From positions 41,732-105,731 of the forward strand of contig MU400653.1 in assembly GCA_022578965.1 (NCBI GenBank): DNA of 64,000 nt. Direction: 5' to 3'. A model generated the notes under the pieces. It did no database searches. It saw nothing but the letters and a program-made list of their open reading frames with translations, and was not told where the DNA came from. The translations under genes and the position numbers were made by a program. Positions 43,836 to 57,100 of the stretch are shown one piece after another (positions within the stretch are counted from its first letter, which is position 1; the number at the start of each line of letters is the position of its first letter). Origin of the DNA: Xylaria sp. FL1777 (taxonomy: Eukaryota; Ascomycota; Sordariomycetes; Xylariales; Xylariaceae).

Positions 43836-45533
43836 CTATAGAAGGTCAAAATCCGGATCAAGAATATTAATGTCCGGAACGGGCTGTCCATTCCCGATAG
43901 TATCGGTATCTCCCATATACTGGGTGGTGCCTCGCATATCCCACCGGAGTTCCCATCGCCTGGCGTTAACACGCGCATTAACCGTGGCCATGGCTATGCT
44001 GTTGTACTTATGGTCCAACTGCAGCTCCTTGGCCCGTTGAACAAGGTACCCATTGAAATAGCCGATGGGCAGCTCGGTGCCTAGACGAACGTGCTTGACC
44101 CACGGACTCGAGTTCGTTCCCTGGGCGACAAGATATGTCCGCATCTTCCGTCGGAAAGAGGGTCTAGTGAAGTATTCGGCCCCATGCGGAATCCCCTGTA
44201 ACTCGGGGAATTGGGAGACAATGGTTACACATTCGTCGAGCAGATTATCGAACATGGCCCTGGCGTCACGATTGGGGCTGATCTGCTTGTATTTACAGCC
44301 TAGCATGACGCATACAGAGTCAGCCGCAGAGGAGAATATCAGCCAGGGGAGTTTCCACGTCAAAAACCTATCTTGAGGTAGGCCTACGACGCTGAGAGTC
44401 TCGGTCGAGGATAGCAATTCGATCAAATGTGTAGATTTCCGTGTTCCTTCATGGGCCATACGTGAGTTGGCGAGTGTTGAGTCTTCGAATCTTGGCACGC
44501 GGTATAGATATAGCTTGCCGGATTGTCTCTGCCTCAGAGAATATAGCGTATCAGAGACTTTGCTGACTTTGTAAGTGCTGTGGCAGAGTATGAAATTTGG
44601 TCGTTTAAGAGGATCTGGGAAAACGACCTCGTTGATCTTTTCCACTAGTCCCAGCCCAGGGTGCAATAAACAAATGGTGGTATGGCGGTCAATACGATAG
44701 CTTAATTCTTCGAGAGTGGGCAAAACTGCTCCCGTCGTAGTATCGATAATGACATTATCTAGAAAATCCGAGTCCTTGGGCGCTTCGACGTATTGACGAC
44801 TCGGATCGAGTATGGGCTCTGGGCAAGGTATTTTGGTTGAAGAAACATATCGGCCAATATCGTTATATAGACTCAACTCTCGATTTTCTATACCCCATCG
44901 GCTCATAACTATTGAATGATGGACCAGTATGTTTACGTGCACGCCAGGTGTAGATGCCAGAGCATATGCGAGAAATCTAGCCTGTACGTTGAAGCCTACG
45001 ATATGAATTTGGTTGGATAGCGGTACGGGGGAATCCTGGTCCCCAGAGTCGACTTGTTCAGGGCTTCGTTCTAGCAAGGCCGAGATATCCCGTTGCACGA
45101 GAGTCTCGGTACCTTGGGCGATATTTCCAAGATGAGTTGTCTCAGTACTGTCATTAGTTTCGCCATTTTGCGTGTTCTTCCCCGTCTCGACTGCTTCAGC
45201 TACAGCTATTCTTGCTTCGACTTCTTTGGCCTGAACCGCATCTGTCTCGCTTGCCTCGTGCGTCTCGTCTGTTTCGATAAAGGACGTTTCTCCTGCTGGC
45301 GATATCTTGGGCGCTGAGCGGCTTGACGCTGTTTGTGTGGTAGAGCGGACCTGGAAGGGCCGTGTAGCCAGGCGGCGACTGCGAGGGGAGAGCAAGGAAC
45401 TGTCACATGACGGCCATACAGATCCCGGAGCGGCAGCCACTGTCGAGATGAAGGAGAATGGCGTGTTGGCCCCCCGGCCCACGGCGAGGTTATCGCATGA
45501 CCATGTCGAGGATCTGCGCGGTATTCGCGGCAA
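43836..45533 (-). CDS. PanE/ApbA-fold protein, probably mitochondrial (Cbs2-like)
   Basis: An open frame of 565 codons. Residues about 1-70 are Arg/Ser-rich with few acids, like a mitochondrial presequence. About 80-170 is an acidic, Thr/Glu-rich linker. From about 175 the layout is that of ketopantoate-reductase-fold proteins: a Rossmann strand and loop IHIVGFNVQARFLAYAL, where the GxGxxG is reduced to GFNVQA; VIIDTTTGAVLPTLEEL; then HPGLGLVEKINEVVFPD; and a helical C-terminal half (FRRKMRTYL). The worn nucleotide loop makes enzyme activity doubtful. Yeast Cbs2, a translational activator of cytochrome b mRNA, has this fold and is my best guess for its kin. No ATG is found in frame before the conserved part: the frame's first usable codon is TTG at 45533 and a stop lies about 90 bases upstream. 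Confidence 0.72.
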   Translation of the reverse strand: MPRIPRRSSTWSCDNLAVGRGANTPFSFISTVAAAPGSVWPSCDSSLLSPRSRRLATRPFQVRSTTQTASSRSAPKISPAGETSFIETDETHEASETDAVQAKEVEARIAVAEAVETGKNTQNGETNDSTETTHLGNIAQGTETLVQRDISALLERSPEQVDSGDQDSPVPLSNQIHIVGFNVQARFLAYALASTPGVHVNILVHHSIVMSRWGIENRELSLYNDIGRYVSSTKIPCPEPILDPSRQYVEAPKDSDFLDNVIIDTTTGAVLPTLEELSYRIDRHTTICLLHPGLGLVEKINEVVFPDPLKRPNFILCHSTYKVSKVSDTLYSLRQRQSGKLYLYRVPRFEDSTLANSRMAHEGTRKSTHLIELLSSTETLSVVGLPQDRFLTWKLPWLIFSSAADSVCVMLGCKYKQISPNRDARAMFDNLLDECVTIVSQFPELQGIPHGAEYFTRPSFRRKMRTYLVAQGTNSSPWVKHVRLGTELPIGYFNGYLVQRAKELQLDHKYNSIAMATVNARVNARRWELRWDMRGTTQYMGDTDTIGNGQPVPDINILDPDFDLL

Positions 45534-46184
45534 CGCCCGCGAAAGCGGTCGGCGGATGATGTGGGGATACAGGATGGAAGCGTGTCGTGGAGGTTTAGAC
45601 TGATCTCATCTCAGTGATCTGAGCCGGGCCCTGTTTGGAGTGAGAAGCGGAGTTGGATCTATGGGAGAAGGACGTCGTTCGGGGGTGAGGACGGCATCGG
45701 CATCGGAAATACACGAGCAATGGAAATACGACACAAACAGAACAAGTTCCTGGCTCTCTGCTGTGAACAAGAACAGAGAAAGTTGGGCCAATGTCTAATT
45801 TCCAAGACGCCTACCGTGACGGCAACCAGGTACTTTTAGTACAATCAATTTTTGCCGTCGCGAGCCATCCCCAGTGCTCAGTCCCAATCGCATGCAAGGA
45901 TCATGGCCTCCTTTGGCACATCCAATGGGAGGATTGCGATTGTTAGATTTGGTGGGTACGGGTCCTTTTTGCCTGTCTCCACCCGTCTCCACCATACTTG
46001 CCGTAAACGCACCGTAACACCGGTACCGAGACAACCTTTCTACTGCTCAATACCGCCGTAGTTCTTGCGACACACACTCTCCCCCATTCATAGGCACCCA
46101 AGTTTCGGACCATCGCCGGCCGAGTTCTTACAACATCGATTCACGCCGAGAGCCGCGTCCATATGCTGAATCGGCTCCTTGACA
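45534..46184. promoter_or_regulatory. Divergent promoter region, PanE-like gene and LRP1
   Basis: It contains both leaders. Small frames on each strand (45795-46061) are not supported. A possible 5' exon of the PanE-like gene should lie here if its start is not TTG. Confidence 0.45.
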
Positions 46185-47071
46185 ATGGATCCCGCGGACA
46201 TCTTACCGTCCCTTGACCGTCTTGATGATGCTGTCGACAATCTCGAAGAGGCACTACAACCACTTGTCAATAATGTGACCGATGTAGCTTCTAAGCTTCC
46301 TCTTCTTGACAAGGCCAAATTCTATGTGCTCATGACATATTCAATCGAGTCTATGCTATTTTGTGAGGCTCATGTGCATGGTCCAGTTGTTGCATCTCAA
46401 GCTAACCGGATGTCACAGCTGCTCTTCGTCTAAATGGAGTTGATGCAAAGGAACATCCGGTTTTCAAAGAACTGGCCAGAGTACGTCAATACTTCGACAA
46501 GATAAAGAATATAGAATTTCCCCCTCGGAAGCCTGAACAGAGTCTCAATAAAGAAGCCGCCATTCGATTGTCGGTACACCCATTTCTTTGCCTCCGTCTC
46601 TCTCCCTCTCTTCGTGTGTTTCTTCCTCTTCCGTTTGTTGGGGATTGACGTGCTACCTGTTATCCTATATCTCCTGTCTGAAAATGGTTCGGCATACTAA
46701 GAATTAGCAGCATACGGTCGGATCTTGCGGATAACAAGGAAATCAACACAAAACTTAGTGAAATGATCGCGAAGGAACGTGCAAAAGCAGCTTTGAGGAG
46801 TTCTAGGCTTGGAGAGAAACGTAAACTAGCCGAGGCAATCCCAGAGGAAAAGCTTACCGAAGAATTTGAGTCTAAAGACGTTAATTCAGGGGAGGAGTCT
46901 CGGGAAGGAGTTGAGTTAGAAGTTGAGCCAGAAGTTGAGCCGAAGCCAGATAAGAAGAAGCCCAAGAAGGAGAAGAAGGGAAAGCGTGAGCGAAAAGAAA
47001 ACAAGGAGAAAATAGAAAAAGGGAATAAAAACAAAAAGGAGAAGAAGGGCAAGAAATCTTCCAAGGAATAG
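46185..47071 (+). CDS. lrp1: Lrp1/Rrp47 (C1D family) nuclear exosome cofactor
   Basis: Exons 46185-46362, 46419-46569 and 46711-47071; 229 aa. The ATG at 46185 gives MDPADILPSLDRLDDAVDNL. The Sas10/C1D domain runs to about residue 110: LPLLDKAKFYVLMTYSIESMLFS, then ALRLNGVDAKEHPVFKELARV and YFDKIKNIEFPPRKP. The last junction is chosen so that AAIRFIRSDLADN is read, which fits the family; it needs a weak donor (GTCGGT), so that exon edge may shift a few bases. The tail of about 75 residues is almost all Lys/Glu (KKPKKEKKGKRERKENK), typical RNA-binding tails of Rrp47. The yeast protein binds Rrp6 in the nucleus and helps 3' processing of rRNA, snoRNA and snRNA. Confidence 0.9.
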
Positions 47072-48377
47072 CAACCCAGTAGTCGGATATAACCTTAGAA
47101 ACAAGCTATCGGGCATGTTATCCTCATTCTTAGGGACAAACTCGTTGCATTGCATGGGGTCCGGCATTATGAATACGCAAACACCTTTTGGGCCAGACTC
47201 CACTTGTCCGGCACTACAGATAGGACATACATAGCCACGCACGGCCGACAAAGGCAGGCCGCTCATCAGAAACATGTGGACAATGGTTCAGTAGCGAGGA
47301 AGGTTATACTGGGGAAGCAGTTTATGTACCGTCGGAGATGTCGCAACATTGCGACGCAGCCCGGAAACCATGCTGGTCTACAAGAAGCGGGAACGTCATG
47401 ACTATAGAGGGTCTACATAATACCCTATCGTCGTATTATCGGGCCTCGTTAAAGGCCATCATCTCTGAGAGAGGGTGGCTTAATCTTCCAATTTGATGCT
47501 AAGTTACTAATATCTATGCCAAAAACTAGTGAATTTGAACCCCAACACGTAAGGCGCTATTTAGTTCCTGCGGGACTGCTAACATAACGACACTACGGTT
47601 TACCCTCATTCTCTCGTGGATAGAGCTTACCACCGATATTCTTCAACCAACTGTAACATTGTAATAATTCGAATCGAATTCATAGCCCTTGCAGTACCTA
47701 CTCCCATGGTAGTACTCCAAGCCACACATCCCAGAGCACATTCACATGTCAGCATGGTGTTGGGCTTGGTGGGAGATGTCCCTCGTCTTGAACGTCAACT
47801 GTCTAACAAGATATCCCGGAGGAAGGGCATTCGAGCAGTAGAAGATGGTCACAGGGAGTATAGGGAAAATAATAAATACCACGCAGAGGATAAACTATTG
47901 TGGAGTTGGAGTGGGTCAGAGAAGACACATACGCATAGGTTAGGTACTTTGCTCCGCACGAAAATGCGCCGGGGCCGAAAGTAGAGATGGACGGCTGTCC
48001 TTGATCATAATTTTCATTTCCTGTTCTCATTCCTTTTGGATTGTTTCGTTCGCTGCTCTGTTCTGTTATTCTTGGTATTGCGCTAGAAACCCCTACACTA
48101 TGTCACCTCAAGGTGTAGTCTAGGCCGGGTGAAATGGCTCAAGATCAAGGAGGTTGAACAGAGAAATTGTTGTTGACAATTCATTACCCTCTTAGAAAGT
48201 AAAAAGCTACTTTCAAACGCCTAAATCGCCGTTATTCATCTCTTCACATGCGTGACAGACGCGACCGACGTTGCCGATCTTAAAGGGCTCTCAAGCACAA
48301 ACTGACTGAAGCCAACTCGTTTTGTTCACATTCGCCTATTTACCGCGTAACAATACATATTCCTGGCCTTTCCCGCT
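47072..48377. other. Convergent intergenic region
   Basis: No gene is supported. A frame of 122 codons (47616-47984) has no recognisable protein and is opposed by one on the other strand. A minus-strand stretch near 47275-47150 (YVCPICSAGQ) shows a CPIC pair but no further zinc ligands in order. Confidence 0.4.
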
Positions 48378-49757
<1,380 letters not shown>

Positions 49758-51160
49758 CTTGAGTTCTTGAGTTGGCAGTGTCAATTGGCTGGCTAGCTGA
49801 CTAGCTGACTGACTGACTGACTGACTGACTACGATGTTTTATTGTTGTTGATGCAGTAGTAGTGATGTAGTGTGACAGAAGGGCGACGAGGGGTAGAAAG
49901 CCAACTTGTAAGAAAGAAAAGAGAGATGAAAACTCCGGTCAATTGGGACGTCCAAATGTGGTGTACCTCCTCTAATTGTAATAATCAATGATCTGGCAGA
50001 GGAGCTTGGCCCCTGGGGTGCGACGATGTACTGTATCCAGAGAGCAGTAGTTGTGTTTCTTTTCTGGTCACTTTTGTTCAAGTCCTGGGAGCTCGAGAGT
50101 GTCGAGTCTTTAACCGTGTCCTGTTGCGCAATGACGTAGGTTGATGAACATCAATGCCCTCAGAAGTATAGCTGTGGTCCAATTATATCGGGATTAGGAG
50201 AGGAGAGATGAGCGCAGGAACAGTAGAACGTGAGAACGAAAAGATGCGAGGGAACGGCAGCAGCAGAAAAGGATGGATGCTTTAATCGTCAGAATCGGTA
50301 GTGACCTAGTCAGGGCACATCCCTACTACCTCCCTACCTACTGCTTGCTACCTACAGCAATGGCAATGCACTGCTCCTCCGTGCCCCAAAAAAAACTCAC
50401 GATCTTTTTTCTTGGTCATGCCTCAGCGGTAATAATAATTTTGGGCCCTCATGTGAACACTCGTGCAGATCTCTGCAGACCGCCTGTACATCCAGGCCTG
50501 AGAGCTAGGGTGGGCAGAAGAAGTCTAGACTAAGTTGAGTCGAGTCAATCAATATACGCAGTAGGGGCGTACGTATGTACATAATGATGGGCGTATGTAA
50601 TGATGAACTGAGGGTAAAAGTATGGGGACCTGATGTCTGGTGGGGTTGACCCTGGGCTCTTAACGAAATTCCCCGGTTCTCTGCATAGACAACTTACTGA
50701 GCGGTACATATGTAGCTAGAGAACCAGAGAATTTTGAGGGGGAAAAAAAAAGTAGAGACAGAGAGAAAGAGAAAAAGATAAGCGTAATAGTTTAAAAATA
50801 CATATGTAGTTAAAGTCGTTTAAACGTTAGGGAAAAAACAATCCCCTGTACCTACTTGAGCAACCTTTACGTAGGTACCTAGGCCTGGGCTCAGTGGCTC
50901 AGTTGTGGCTGTATGCATCGTTATCAAAGGTGGGGTTGCTCCAGGCTCTGTACATAGACAACTTGGAAGTAAGTACCTAGGTAGTTTATAGGAACATGCT
51001 TTTTAACGACATTAAATGAAGATATTCGTTGTTTAGTGTAAGATATTTGTAGGACTATCATGGTATTAAACTTGGGGTCTTACAATCGGATCTCAACAAA
51101 CTTTTCTCCGATTAAACGGGTATCTTTCTAATTGGTGGAATGTAACCGTAAATAGGAAGT
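49758..51160. other. Intergenic region between SDR and PKS
   Basis: About 1.4 kb holding the SDR promoter and the PKS 3' end. A GACT tetranucleotide run is at 49803-49829. GTAGGTACCTAGG-type words are at 50872 and 50974. An A/G-rich tract is at 50740-50780. No gene is supported. Confidence 0.55.
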
Positions 51161-54100
51161 TCAGGCACTACTGGTTTCTTCTTTTGCCTCCGCTCTGACA
51201 AGATGCGATCGGCTCGCAATTTTCTTGCACACCTCTGTGATTGGCGCACTGCTCGTGAGGTCAAATATGCTGATATCGCTCTTTAATTCAAGTGCCAGCC
51301 AATTCCGGAGCTCGACCGCTACCAGACTGTCCACGCCATACGTGTACACGGGCTTGGAAGTATCGATATCTGTGGCAGGGACCATGATGACCTTCGTCAC
51401 CTTCGCGAGCAAGATGTCTTGCACTATCTCGGCTGCCGCATCCATAGAAGCGGCATGACTAAGTTTCTCAATTGCCCCATCGCTGCTGGGCCCTGCTTCG
51501 CTGTCCGAGGTTTCCTGAACATCGAGGCGTTGAAGATAGGCAAACTGCGGAAGAGTGCGGAGCCAATAGTAGTCGCCACCGCCGATGCTTGAAGCCTCTG
51601 CCGCTTGGACGGCACCGCCGCTGCCAGCACCCACGATAAGCTGTGTGGGAAACATATTCTTGCCATCTGCAGTACCTGCCATGGCGCACTTGAGTATGTG
51701 CAAGAATTGGTTCTTATTAACGCTCGTCTAATTGTCCCGACTGTTAGCAGGAAAAACCAGAGTCTGTCTACTAGCTATAACCATGGACGGGGGGGACGGG
51801 GTAGCAGCATACCAATTTCAAGGAACTCTTGTTCGCAGCCACGTCCTTATGCTCTTCGGCGTAACCAATGTCTTTCATGAGTCCAAGGTCAATGCTCTGG
51901 GCTGGCAATCCTTTAGCGTGCCGATACTGCGCGAGTGCGTCCTGGAAAGTATTTCCTGCCGAATAGTTTGCCTGCGAGATGGATCCGATGATTCCTGCTA
52001 GCGAAGAGAGCTGGATGAAGAAATCGAGATTCTGCGGGAGGAGTTCGTGCAGATTCCAGCTTCCTAACCGTGCCGAGTCAGCCTTCGTTCTCAATTCCTT
52101 GCGGAGAGCGTCTTACCTTGGATCTTAGGTTTCGTGGCCGTCACCCACTGTTCATATGTCATCTTGTGAAATAGCCCATCGTCCAGAACCATGGCTCCCT
52201 GGATGGCTCCCCGGATTGGAGGCATAGTTGTGGCTATCTCCTCGAGGATCTCTTGGAGTCGCGGCCGGTCTGCGATATCTCCCGCGTAAGCCCTTGCGTC
52301 CACGCCAAGAGCTTTCAGTCTCCCGAGCAAATCTTTTGCCTCCTGTCGCGCACTTCCCGTCCGGGAGATGAACGCGATGTGGCGCGCATCATGCTCTGCC
52401 ATGAATAGCGCTTGTGCCCGGCCCAGGCCACCCAGGCCACCCACAAGCAGATAGGTAGAATCTGGATCTAGCCTTAAACGAATGGATTGCTGGGGTGCAG
52501 CCAGAACGCGGGACTCAGGCGTGATGCGAAGAACTAGCTTGCCGATGTGTGCTCCCCGCTGCATTGTCCGAAACACGGACTCGACTTCCGTGAAGTCGTG
52601 CACTGCGATGGGCCGTATGTGGTCGATTGCGCCTTGTTCGAAAAGCCCAAGTACTTGTGATACTAGATTGACACTTCTTTGTGGATTGACGACCATCATA
52701 CGCTCAAGATTGACACCCGCAAAGAGGGTGTTTTCGAGGAACGGTCGCATGTCGAGCCCGCTATTGCCCACGACATCTCTCTTCCCAACCTCGATAAATC
52801 GGCCGTAGGGTGCGAGACATTCCCAGCTCTTCCGTAATGCTTCTCCCGCTAGAGAGTTCACAACCACGTCAACTCCACGGCCATGAGTGAGGCGCTGGAC
52901 TCCCTTGCCAAAAGACAGGTCTCGTGAGCTGAAGATGCGGTCGGGCTTCACACCCAAGTCGATGATCACCTGCTTTTTGGCGTTACTACCCACCGTACAG
53001 AAGATCTCGGCTTTCAACAGTTTGGCTATCTGAATGAGAGCCTGGCCCAAACCTATTGAACGGATTAGAGAAGATCTAGATAGGATTCAAGCCCCCCACT
53101 CTGGATTAAAAATTTAATGAGCCTTACCCCCAGCAGCAGCGTGAATTAGCACGGATTCTCCCTTTTGTAGCCTGGCGACCTCAACCAAGGATTGATAGGC
53201 AGTGGCGTAAGCTATAGGAATTGTCACGCCTTCCTCGAGTGTCATGTTGGCGGGGAGAGCATGAACACAAGATTCGGGGGATCGGATATAAGTTCGCATG
53301 GCGCCCAAGCCCATGTAGATTACGCGATCACCCGGTGCGAATTTGGTTACCTTAGCACCTACGTGACGGATAATACCCGTAGCCTCGTAACCCAAATCAG
53401 GATGCTGGATCTGGCCCATGGCAATCATGATATCCCTGATGAATGTATGATTAATCGCTTCATTCGCATCACAATATACGGAAAATAGTGACACAATACT
53501 CACAAAAAGTTCATAGCACACGCCTTTACTTCAATCTCGACTTCTTCATCGGCTAAGGGCTGGAATGGTGCATCATCATCAACGAAGTGAAGAGTATCCA
53601 ACATTCCAGGCGTTCCAATCGTCAATTTCAGAGGCCGCTTAGGCTGGATGAGATTCTCGATTTCTGGTACGGCACCGGTCTCCTTGAGTGATAAAGAGCG
53701 ATTCAAGATCGGCTCAGGAATGTAACGCGGGATGCAAAACACCCCATCTTGTTCAACAGTCTCCATTTCTTCAGGCAAACTTTGGTCTGCTCCCCAAAAG
53801 CTGCAAAGTCTGCGGCATATTGTGCGGGCCGCCGTATCTATACCGGCAGTGGCTGCCCTGCAGAAGTGAAGTTCGTACAGCCGACGGGAAGCATCCTCTG
53901 TCTTGAGGCAACGTGAGAGCCCTGATATGATGCGCCTACTCGGATGCCCTGGCCCGTCCTCAGGATTTGATCTCGTTACCCAGAGAAGTTCTGCGCTATG
54001 GAGGAAAATTTGCTTTGCTTGCTCAAACTGGACCGCCCCGATCTCTTCAAGGAACGGGTTCTCATACTCGAGAAGGGATACCACAGTCTTCCCATGCGCA

Positions 54101-57100
54101 TTCGCTGCCGCTGTTTGAATATCTCTAACCTCTGCGCTTGAACCGAGACGTTCAAATTCATAGCGTATCAAGGATGCGAGAGTGGCAGTGGGGCCGGTGC
54201 AACCATCGGGCGTCACGATCATGACGTCCTTTGAACGAAGATTTTGCTCTTCAAGACGTGTACCTATCAATACTGACATCCTGTGCGCGCTTATGTGGTT
54301 TGTATCCGGCAATCTGATATCCGCCGTGGAAAACCCGGCCGCCTTGAGAGCCAGATCCCATTCGGACTGGGATAGTAGGGGCCCGTTTTCTCTCCCATCT
54401 TCAGCGACCCACCATCCAGGCAGAGTCCCAAAAATAAAGGAACTAATATCGTTTGGATTTGTATTCTCGCCCAATACAAGGCTGCCTCCAGGCTTAAGTA
54501 GACATCTGCAGTTCTCGAGGGTCTTTCTGAGGTCTTTTGTCGCATGTAGTACCTAAAAAGATAAGTAACGAAGTATTGATGGGGAAAAGAGCAAAAATAA
54601 GATCTGGAGACTTACGTTCACAGCAAGCACCACGTCGTAGGACTCGAGATCAAACCCCTGCTCTACCACGTCGCTCTCAATATCCAGTTTTCTGTACTCC
54701 ACTCGAGGCTCATACTCCAGGAGTAGATCTCTCGCACTCTGAAACCACCCAGTAGAGGAGTCTGTGAATGTCCAATGCGAAAAACGAGGAGATTCCCCCT
54801 TTCGACCACCCAGCTTCTCTAATATGGGGACAGCTGCTGAAGTTGTTCCACCACCGATCTCAATCACTCTCAGACGCGGGTTCTTGTGACCTTTGAGATC
54901 GAACCAGTTTTGCAAGATTCGAGTGCTAGCGAATGAGCCGTAGGTCTCGCTGTAAAACCTAGACAAGTTATTTTCAGACATCAGAACAGTCAGAGGGGCT
55001 GTTTTCTGTTTGAAGATGTCGTCCAGACAGTTGAAAACGTGGGAACAGAATTTGCCGTCGAATGAATAGGTGGCAAGGAAGTTAGCCATGATGCTGTCAT
55101 CATCGTTGTCGGATAGGTGAGTTGGAGGTGGTATCTCTCTAGTTCCCGATTCCTCGCATCGTTTCCTCATCCACTCTACGTACTTTTGCAGATACTCTGG
55201 AAGCGAAGAAAGTGTGCTGGGATCAAGGGTTTTCAAAGCCCGCTGACACATTATTTTCACGACCTGGTTGGCCTGGGAGCAGAATTGGGCCAGTTCATCG
55301 GGAGATTCGCCGCTGTCGTTAAGTCTAGCCTGGGCGGTTGCGGTTTCCAGAAGGTCGACGTCGGGCTTCCAAGATGGCGTAGAGCAAAGCTTAATCAAGG
55401 ACTGCTCTTGAAGACGGGAGTCTCCAGGTAGGCTCTGGTTTACCCCTAATCCCGTGAATGTCACGCCATCCATCATCATTGCCGGGACTGTATCGAAGGC
55501 TTCATTTCCAACCACCATTGAACCGATCATTTCCCTGATCCCGCGGCGTGAGGACTCGCAGAAACCGTGAAGAACCTGACCGTTCTCGCGGGGTATATTG
55601 CTTGAAATCCGTATACTTCTAATTGTCGTTGGGATCCAGATCTGCTTGGGGACACCAGGCATCGTAGGAATCGAGACCAACATAGTCTGGAGACAAGCAT
55701 CGAGCGTCGCAGGATGGACAAGAAGATCGCTCTCACAATTCCAGGGCATGGAAGAACGCACGTCTGGAACCGTGATCTCAAATACAACGGTGCCGTCTTT
55801 CTGTCGAATGCTGGTCAGGCCTCGGAATGTTGGCCCTGCTTTGAATTTAGTCCCAAGCTTCTTCACATATTTTGACTGTGCTCACCAAAATTAAGACCTT
55901 CTGACTTCCAAAATTCGTAGTGAGTCAGGCTATCAATCACGTTAACGCATGCTGCCCTCCTAGTATTCCACTGTTCCTGGCGCGCCAGAACTTCTTCCGC
56001 TGACTCTCTCCCGCTGTCGACCTCCGAAACCGGTTTGGCGTACTGGATTTCTATTAGTCCGCAAGCGTGTTCTGCGTACGCTCCATTGTTCTGGCAAGAA
56101 TAGAAAGTAAATTCATGCCATACGCCGGCACCGCTGCCCATGCCGAGCTTTCTTTTTTTGAGATGCAAGAAAGTTTCCACCCCGCTTTCGAGGTCCTGAA
56201 TGACTACAGGCCGGGTAATGCAGAAATCGCGTAACTCAAAGCCTGTGATATCCTGGTTAAGATTGTCACTTTGCGCGAACTGGCGTGCCGCTTCTACCGC
56301 AGCACAAATTACACCAGCTGCGGGAAATATAATGTCACCATGGATCTGATGATCTTGCAGCCAAGGCAGTTCTGAAACGCGCAACTGGTTCTTCCAAACG
56401 GGTTCTAGTGGGTTGTAGTTGTCGATTCGCGACCCGATTAGGTCGTGTCTTGGGTATTCTGGGAAGCGGTGGTTCCTCGATGCCCGTGTCTCGTGCCAAT
56501 ATGAATTGGTGTGGTTCCAGCAATACGAAGGCATATCAACCAAGACTGAACGTTCGGTAGGCATCTCGTCTCTGCTATTGACCTGCGGGCGAACACGTAA
56601 GACGGATGGGAATAGAGCGTTGGACAAGATTGTGTACTTACTTTGTTGAGATTCACGAGCACCCCCTTCATCCACAGCCAGCCCATTGCACGCAATGCTG
56701 TCAGTGCTGCATCTTGTCCCCGTGCTAAAATGCTCCGATAGTCCAGGTGCTCAATTCCAGTGCGGGCAGATTTGAACTGTTTAATAGGACCGCCAAGAGC
56801 AGAATGAGGACCAATTTCAAGAAGAATGCCTGTCGACTGAGACTTGCTTTTAAGAATCTTTCTCTCTACATTTGCGTACAGCATATCATCCAGTGCCGCA
56901 ACGAACTGTACAGGAGAGCACAAATTGGCGACCCAGTAGTCAGCGGTCAGTCGAGAAGTAGGTATGCGACAACCGTCGACAGTAGAGTAGAATTGCGTAG
57001 ACGACTGCTCTGTGGGCACGATATCTGCAATGCTCTCCCGGTAATCTTCAGCGACGCTGAGCATTTGAGGACTGTGATAGGCATTTTCTACCTGTAGTAG

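Noticed and set aside
47616..47984. 122-codon plus-strand frame
   Set aside because: Opposed by a minus frame, and the protein looks random with no conserved wording.
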